36,102 bases of DNA from JAVBQG01 sp031549185 (GTDB lineage: Bacteria; Synergistota; Synergistia; Synergistales; Synergistaceae). Position numbers and translations under genes: made by a program. This document shows positions 31,784 through 36,102 of this stretch, in pieces. The stretch spans positions 1-36,102 of the forward strand of contig JAVBQG010000023.1 in NCBI GenBank assembly GCA_031549185.1, written 5' to 3'. Every line of letters begins with the position of its first letter. Position 1 is the first letter of the stretch. Below the pieces are notes generated by a model. It worked only from the letters and a program-made list of their open reading frames with translations, had not been told where the DNA came from and searched no databases.

Positions 31784-32857
31784 CTACCCGGCCTCCTTCG
31801 CGGACGAAATCCTCCGCAGGCGATAGCGGCAGAAGACCTCGCCGCCCAGCACGCAGAAGAGGATCATGCCCTGCAACACCTGCACGCTGGAGAGCGGCAG
31901 CCGCATCATCACCTGCAGCGTGTCCCCTCCGACCAGCAGAATACCCATCAAAAAAGCCACGAACGGGACAGCGAGCGGGTTGAGGCGCGACAGCCAGGCC
32001 ACGATGATCCCCGTGAAGCCGTAGCCGACGGCGAAGCCGCGCGAGAGGCGCCCCTGCAACCCCGCCACCTCGCCCATGCCCGCCAGCCCGGCGATGGCGC
32101 CGGAGACGAACATCACGAGCAGGATGTTCTTCATGAGGCCCATGCCCGCGTAGCGGGCGGCCCTCCGGTTCTCCCCGATCACGCGGATCTCGAAGCCCCA
32201 CTGCGTCTTGAGCAGCACGATCCACGCGAGAACCGCCACGACGAGCGCGATCGCCAGCCCGCCGTGCACGCGCGTGTTTCCGAAGATCCAGAGCCGCGCG
32301 GCGTCGGGAAAGGGCGCCGTCATCGGGAACCCCATGCTCATCGGGTCCTTCCAGGCACCGTACAGCAGAAAGTCCATGAAGTTGAGCGCGACGTAGTTAA
32401 GCATCAGCGTCGCGATGATCTCGTTGACGTTCCACCGCCCATTGAGGAAGCCGGGGATCGCGCCCCAGAGGCCTCCGGCGACGGCGGAGGCGGTGAAGGT
32501 CAGGCAGAACATGACGAACGAGTTGTCCAACGGCATGTAGCGGACGACCGCCGTGGCCGCGAGCGCGCCCATCACGAGCTGCCCCTCCGCCCCGATGTTC
32601 CAGATCAGCATCTTGAACGCCAGCAGGCAAGCAAGCCCGGTCAACGTCAGCGGAATCGCCTTCACGATCGTCTCGCTGAAGCCGTAGCCGCTGCCGAGCG
32701 CGCCCCGCGCGATCTCGGAGTAGGCAGTGACGGGGTCCACCCCCAGCGCCAACATCAGGACGCCCCCCAGTATGAGCGCCACGCCGAGCGATGCTGCCGT
32801 GACGAAGGCGTTGAACCACCCCGGCACCGCCTGCCGTGGCTCCAGCCGCCAGGCCAT
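31784..32857 (-). CDS. Nucleoside-type ABC importer permease (NupP/YufP type)
   Basis: This 357-residue BPD_transp_2 permease has about ten helices. Visible motifs are LIWNIGAEGQLVMGALAATAV (about 88-108), NEIIATLMLNYVALNFMDFLL and GFEIRVIGENRRAARYAGMGL, the EAA-like loop shared with the partner permease. ATG 32857 overlaps the ATPase stop by one base (TGATG), which argues for this start over the TTG one codon earlier. It pairs with the permease at 30838-31782 as a heterodimer. Confidence 0.9.
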   Translation of the reverse strand: MAWRLEPRQAVPGWFNAFVTAASLGVALILGGVLMLALGVDPVTAYSEIARGALGSGYGFSETIVKAIPLTLTGLACLLAFKMLIWNIGAEGQLVMGALAATAVVRYMPLDNSFVMFCLTFTASAVAGGLWGAIPGFLNGRWNVNEIIATLMLNYVALNFMDFLLYGAWKDPMSMGFPMTAPFPDAARLWIFGNTRVHGGLAIALVVAVLAWIVLLKTQWGFEIRVIGENRRAARYAGMGLMKNILLVMFVSGAIAGLAGMGEVAGLQGRLSRGFAVGYGFTGIIVAWLSRLNPLAVPFVAFLMGILLVGGDTLQVMMRLPLSSVQVLQGMILFCVLGGEVFCRYRLRRISSAKEAG

Positions 32858-34404
32858 CAAGCGGCACCCCTCTCGGCGAGGGCGGAGCCCGCCATCATGA
32901 GGCCGATCTCCTCCTTGGTGGCGTCGCAGGGACGGTCGACGACCCCCATGATCTCGCCGCGGCAGATGACCATGACGCGGTCGGAGAGCTCGAACAGTTC
33001 GTCGAGATCCTCGGAGATCAACAGGATCCCGGCACCCCGCGCGCGCTCCTGCACCAGCCGCTCGTGCACGAACTCAGTCGCGCCGACGTCCAACCCCCAG
33101 ACCGGGTGCATGGCGACGACCACCGACGGATTGTCGGAGAGCTCGCGCGCCAGCATCAGCTTCTGCAGGTTGCCGCCGGAGAGGATGCGCACCGGCGACT
33201 CCAGCGACGGCGCTACGACGTCGTACTTGCCCACCAGCTCGCCGGTGAGCCCTGCGATGTACTCCCAGTCGAGGAAAAATTTTTTCACGGCGGCGGGCTT
33301 GCGCCAATAGCGCTTGAGCGCCACATTTTCGCGCAGATTCATGTTCGGCACCAGACCGACGCCCTTGCGGTCGACCGGAATGTAACTCACTCCACGGCGC
33401 ACGAACTCGCGCGGCGGAAGGCCGGCGATGTTCGCGCCGCCCATGAGGATCTCGCCCGCGTCGAGAGGCCGCAGGCCCGCGAGCACCTCGCAGAGCTCGC
33501 CCTGGCCATTGCCCGCCACGCCCGCCACGCCCAATATCTCCCCGGCGCGGAGGTCGAACGAGACATCCTTGAGCGCGACCACGCCCCGGTCGTTGCGCGC
33601 AGTGAGCCCCCGGCAGCAGAGCACGGAGGCGCTGCAGCCCGCCTCCTCCTTGACGACGCACTTCGGGGCGCGGCCGACCATCATCTCGGCCAGCGCCTCC
33701 GGCGTCGTGCCCGCCGCGTCGACCGTGCCGACCTTCCGCCCCTTGCGCAGGACGGTGAGGCGGCTGGAGATCGACAGGATCTCCTCGATCTTGTGCGAGA
33801 TCAGGACGACCCCGTGCCCAGCGGCGGTCATCACGCGCAGGGTGGCGAAGAAATCCACCACCTCCTGCGGCGTCAGCACGGAGGTCGGCTCGTCGAGGAT
33901 CAGGATCTTCGTGCCGCGGTAGAGCATCTTCAATATTTCGACGCGCTGTTGCTCGCCGATGGAGAGCTGCCAGATCTTCGCCTCCGGGTCGACGGCGAGC
34001 CCGTAGCGCTCCGAGAGCGCCCGGATCTTCTCGATCGTGCCCTTTTTGTCCAGCACCATCGGCACGTCCGGCATGCCGAGGATCATGTTCTCCCACACCG
34101 AGAGCACGGGGACCAGCATGAAGTGCTGGTGCACCATGCCGATGCCGTTCGCGATGGCGTCCTTCGGCGACAGGAAGCGCACGTCGCGCCCCTCCAGCCG
34201 GATGCGCCCGGCGTCCGGCGCGTAGATGCCGGTCAGTACGTTCATCAGCGTGGTCTTGCCGGCGCCGTTCTCGCCCAGCAGAGCGTGTACCTCTCCGGCA
34301 TACAGGTCGAAGTCGACGCCCCGGTTCGCGTAGGCGCCGAAGAAAATTTTATCGATGCCCGTCATCGAGACGAGAGGCGTCTGCGTGGATGTCGCTTCCG
34401 TCAC
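32857..34404 (-). CDS. Nucleoside-type ABC importer double ATPase (NupO/YufO type)
   Basis: This 515-residue protein carries two ATPase domains. The first (about 12-250) has Walker A GENGAGKTT, an unusual signature LSIGEQQR and Walker B ILILDEP. The second (about 265-505) has a degenerate Walker A (VAGVAGNGQGEL), signature LSGGNLQKLMLAREL and an altered Walker B region (VVVAMHPVWGLD). This pattern is normal for the sugar/nucleoside family, in which the second site is degenerate. With two permeases it makes a complete BMP-type importer core apart from the binding protein. It follows the nitroreductase by 12 bases. Confidence 0.92.
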   Translation of the reverse strand: MTEATSTQTPLVSMTGIDKIFFGAYANRGVDFDLYAGEVHALLGENGAGKTTLMNVLTGIYAPDAGRIRLEGRDVRFLSPKDAIANGIGMVHQHFMLVPVLSVWENMILGMPDVPMVLDKKGTIEKIRALSERYGLAVDPEAKIWQLSIGEQQRVEILKMLYRGTKILILDEPTSVLTPQEVVDFFATLRVMTAAGHGVVLISHKIEEILSISSRLTVLRKGRKVGTVDAAGTTPEALAEMMVGRAPKCVVKEEAGCSASVLCCRGLTARNDRGVVALKDVSFDLRAGEILGVAGVAGNGQGELCEVLAGLRPLDAGEILMGGANIAGLPPREFVRRGVSYIPVDRKGVGLVPNMNLRENVALKRYWRKPAAVKKFFLDWEYIAGLTGELVGKYDVVAPSLESPVRILSGGNLQKLMLARELSDNPSVVVAMHPVWGLDVGATEFVHERLVQERARGAGILLISEDLDELFELSDRVMVICRGEIMGVVDRPCDATKEEIGLMMAGSALAERGAA

Positions 34405-34416
34405 CGGCGGCCTCCG

Positions 34417-35004
34417 CTAGCAGGCATCCCAGGGCCTCTCCCAGCCGCCCGCGAAGACGATCTCGGAGATCGGCTTGCGCGTCCGTTCCGCCGTCTCCCC
34501 CGCGCGCAGCTCCTCCGGCAGGATCGCGGGGTCGCCGAGGTAGCCGGCCGCGATCGCCACCTTCGGCTCGTACTCGGCCGGCACACCGTAGGCCTTGCGA
34601 ACGGCGTCGGGCGAGAAGCCGGACATCGGGTGCGCATAGAGCCCCTGGCCCACGGCCTCCAGCAGCAGGTTCTCGACGGCGAGGCCGAGGTCGAGCGCGC
34701 AGAGATTGTTGGGGGCGTGTTTGTAGTCGAAGAAATTTTTCGCCACGCCGATCATCAGGATCGGCGCGTTTTTACACCAGAGCTGGTTGCCGTCGTAGAG
34801 ACAGCCAAGCAGTTTCGAGAACTCCGCGGGGTCGTCCGCCGTCGCGACGACGAAGCGCCACGGCTGTTCGTTGAAGGCCGACGGCGCCCAGCGCGCCGCC
34901 TCGAAGAGCGCCGCGATCACCGCGCGTTCCGGCACCGGCCCGACCAGCGCGCGCGGACTGCGGCGCTCTCGCATCATGGGGGAAATCGATCTGGCTTCGG
35001 TCAT
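34417..35004 (-). CDS. Nitroreductase-family FMN oxidoreductase
   Basis: This 195-residue protein starts at ATG 35004 with GGGAGG 9 bases upstream; an earlier in-frame ATG is less likely. It has the FMN-binding patterns RRSPRAL (27-33), ARWAPSAFNEQPWRFVVA (49-66) and LGLAVENLLLEAVGQGLYAHPMSGF (about 122-146), followed by AIAAGYLGDP. Such enzymes reduce nitro groups, quinones or related electron-poor compounds. It is the first gene of the minus-strand run with a nucleoside-type importer, so it might act on the imported compound; that is inference. Confidence 0.9.
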   Translation of the reverse strand: MTEARSISPMMRERRSPRALVGPVPERAVIAALFEAARWAPSAFNEQPWRFVVATADDPAEFSKLLGCLYDGNQLWCKNAPILMIGVAKNFFDYKHAPNNLCALDLGLAVENLLLEAVGQGLYAHPMSGFSPDAVRKAYGVPAEYEPKVAIAAGYLGDPAILPEELRAGETAERTRKPISEIVFAGGWERPWDAC

Positions 35005-35123
35005 CTCTGGTAACCTCCCGATCATGGTTTTTTCGAATTGCAAGTGTGTTCAGTATATACGAATGCGATATTTTGGGAAGCAGTGAGGGTGCGCAAAATC
35101 CCAGGAATGAGCGATGTATACGC

Positions 35124-35152
35124 TTGACGTACCGCGTATCAAAATTTATGAT
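35124..35152 (+). promoter_or_regulatory. Promoter of the higBA module
   Basis: TTGACG (35124-35129) and TATGAT (35147-35152) are separated by 17 bases. Transcription should start near 35159, only about ten bases before the toxin start codon, so the leader is very short. Confidence 0.75.
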
Positions 35153-35169
35153 ATGCGCAGGTGATACCG

Positions 35170-35398
35170 GTGATCGAAAGCTACAAGGACCCCAAAGTCA
35201 AGAGGCTGTACGAAGGCGAAGATATCCGACAGTGGGCAGCGATACGCAGGCAGGCCGAAAAACGCCTTCGCGTTCTCGATGCCGCCGATAGACTCGAGAC
35301 GTTGATGCTGTTGCCGAACAACAGGTTTGAGGCGCTGAGAGGCAAGCGTAACGGACAGTTCAGCATTCGTATCAACGATCAACAGTATAGAGGAGGTT
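35170..35398 (+). pseudogene. higB: HigB/RelE-type toxin gene with lost C-terminal part
   Basis: A GTG at 35170 (an upstream GTG at 35161 is possible) opens IESYKDPKVKRLYEGEDIRQ and continues to FEALRGKRNGQFSIRINDQ, the first 70 or so residues of a HigB-type toxin of about 92 residues. Intact relatives continue WRICFxWxxGDAYxVEIVDYH. Here the text jumps from SIRIND to an ACAGTATAGAGGAGG stretch that normally follows the toxin end, and the frame then runs on through higA as nonsense. Roughly 60 bases seem to be missing, including catalytic C-terminal strands. The promoter and antitoxin remain intact. Confidence 0.7.
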
Positions 35399-35404
35399 AT
35401 GGCG

Positions 35405-35698
35405 ATGCCCAGCCAACCCATTCATCCTGGGGAGATATTGAAGGACGAGCTGGAGGCTCTCGATATGAGCGCATCTGCGCTGGCGCGCGCGATTCACGTC
35501 CCAGCGAACAGGGTGAGTCAGATTGCATCGGGAAAGAGAAATATTTCGGCCGACACCGCGCTGCGGTTGGGGAAACTCTTCGGAACGGGGCCGCAGTTCT
35601 GGTTGAATCTGCAGGTGGCGTACGAGTTGGATATGGCAAAGGCGAGCGACGGTTCGGATTTGAACGTCATTGTGCCGCTGCCGAAGATCGCGGTGTAA
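35405..35698 (+). CDS. higA: HigA-type antitoxin (XRE-family regulator)
   Basis: This 97-residue protein starts at ATG 35405, 8 bases after GGAGG; the ATG at 35399 is too close to that site. It has the HigA opening QPIHPGEILKDELEALDMSASALARAIHVPANRVSQIASGKRNISADTALRLGKLFGTGPQFWLNLQ, with an XRE helix-turn-helix at about 20-70 and the characteristic FWLNLQ. It neutralises HigB and represses the module promoter. Since the toxin is broken, it may remain as a solitary repressor or as an anti-addiction factor against a related toxin. Confidence 0.9.
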   Translation: MPSQPIHPGEILKDELEALDMSASALARAIHVPANRVSQIASGKRNISADTALRLGKLFGTGPQFWLNLQVAYELDMAKASDGSDLNVIVPLPKIAV

Positions 35699-35710
35699 TC
35701 AATCGGGGAT

Positions 35711-35744
35711 AAAAAGGCGAGGCAGGGCGTAAACCCCGCCTCGC
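35711..35744 (-). terminator. Hairpin terminator between higA and the surface-protein fragment
   Basis: An 11-base stem with one mismatch (35717-35727 and 35734-35744, 6-base loop) is followed on the minus strand by CTTTTT (35715-35711). It best ends the minus-strand gene fragment at 35786-35980, and could also slow plus-strand transcripts leaving higA. Confidence 0.65.
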
Positions 35745-35785
35745 AAACCGTCCGCATCAATTGTGGTTCAGCTCGAGCATTTTGT

Positions 35786-35980
35786 TCAGCCTCTCCGTCT
35801 GCCTGTCAGCACACAACCCGCCAGCGTCAGCACAGCCAGCCCCGCCATGCCCGCATCACAGCCGCTCGAACCGCCGCTGCCGCCGCCGGGTTCCTCCGCC
35901 GGTTTGCCGCCGGGGATTTCCGACAGCTTCAGGTTCATGTTCTGCCTGTACTCCGTCGCGTCGTAAGCGCCAAACCGTCC
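35786..35980 (-). pseudogene. C-terminal fragment of a second Synerg-CTERM surface protein
   Basis: The minus strand encodes 64 residues ending at TGA 35786-35788: GAYDATEYRQNMNLKLSEIP, a Gly-rich linker and then GGSSGCDAGMAGLAVLTLAG plus CVLTGRRRG, a full Synerg-CTERM tail. An in-frame TGA lies directly upstream (35981-35983), while a neighbouring frame reads DDVRYVKVRT, which would fit as the preceding sequence. A frameshift or deletion has therefore cut the gene, and no signal peptide or start is visible up to the window edge. The upstream sequence to 36102 is also interrupted by stops. Confidence 0.75.
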
Positions 35981-36020
35981 TCACCTTGACATAACGAACA
36001 TCATCGGGACACAGACATCG

Positions 36021-36062
36021 ACACCGGGGTGGCCCCGCTGCAAGGCGAGATCACCCCGGTAT
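36021..36062. repeat. Inverted repeat upstream of the surface-protein fragment
   Basis: Arms ACACCGGGGTG (36021-36031) and CACCCCGGTAT (36052-36062) pair at 10 of 11 positions across a 20-base spacer. It lies within the region where the body of the broken surface gene would be expected. Its role is unclear. Confidence 0.45.
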
Positions 36063-36102
36063 TGTGTTGTCCCTCGGTTCTGTTCTACTTTGGGGGGATC
36101 TT

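Noticed and set aside
32836..35013. 725-codon plus-strand frame
   Set aside because: Antisense to the double ATPase and nitroreductase, both of which have complete motif sets.

Overview
The window (about 36.1 kb, roughly 60% GC in the genes) comes from a member of the Synergistota. The best marker is a C-terminal tripartite tail of the Synerg-CTERM type (SSGCDAGMAGLAV, hydrophobic helix, Arg/Lys cluster). It occurs at the end of the surface protein at 11856-14243 and again on a broken gene fragment at 35786-35980. An outer-membrane patatin/beta-barrel protein fits a diderm cell envelope, and the heavy investment in peptide, osmolyte, molybdate and metal-chelate uptake fits the amino-acid-fermenting, often host-associated life of this phylum. 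I cannot name the genus. No rRNA, tRNA, CRISPR array or complete insertion sequence was seen.

Layout. 1-2532 (minus): a cassette of a small secreted protein, a TRAP-type large permease, a 50-residue membrane protein and a succinylglutamate desuccinylase/aspartoacylase-like hydrolase cut by the window edge. 2691-2890: a decayed gene remnant. 2965-4344: an MtaD/TrzA-type amidohydrolase carrying a signal peptide. 4586-6870: an OPT peptide transporter coupled to a PqqD-like protein. 7100-9766: a WYL regulator, a PNPOx-like protein, a GyrI-like protein and a LysE-type exporter. 9936-11198: O-acetylhomoserine sulfhydrylase. 11856-14243: the Synerg-CTERM surface protein. 14493-14615: a 40-residue membrane protein. 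14976-15845: a LysR regulator, convergent with a methyltransferase (15878-16618). 16755-19648: a FecBCD/BtuFCD-type metal-chelate ABC importer. 19757-20313: a GNAT acetyltransferase overlapping a truncated PhzF gene. 20394-21398: a flavodoxin-fold reductase divergent from its probable HxlR regulator. 21416-24073: modCBA for molybdate. 24311-24985: a DUF1275 membrane protein. 25178-28536: an OpuC/Yeh-type osmoprotectant importer. 28591-35004 (minus): nitroreductase, NupOPQ-type ABC importer without a binding protein, and the patatin-barrel protein. 35170-35698: a HigBA module whose toxin is broken. 35786-36102: the remnant of a second Synerg-CTERM protein.

Most genes are metabolic uptake functions, each with its own regulator or promoter. 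Several good sigma-70-type promoters with 17-base spacers can be read directly. The gaps between genes hold palindromic repeats: one family has two copies (6876-7019 and 11215-11359), each just after a stop codon; another element sits between modA and modB; and a near-perfect 24-base inverted repeat lies at 14388-14443. Up to five gene remnants (2723-2890, 11364-11746, 20230-20313, higB, 35786-35980) suggest ongoing gene decay.

The most promising candidates for an undescribed system are the TRAP-like cassette at the left edge, where an unrelated secreted protein stands in for the usual TRAP binding protein and a peptidase-M14-like hydrolase is attached, and the OPT transporter paired with a stand-alone PqqD-like protein.
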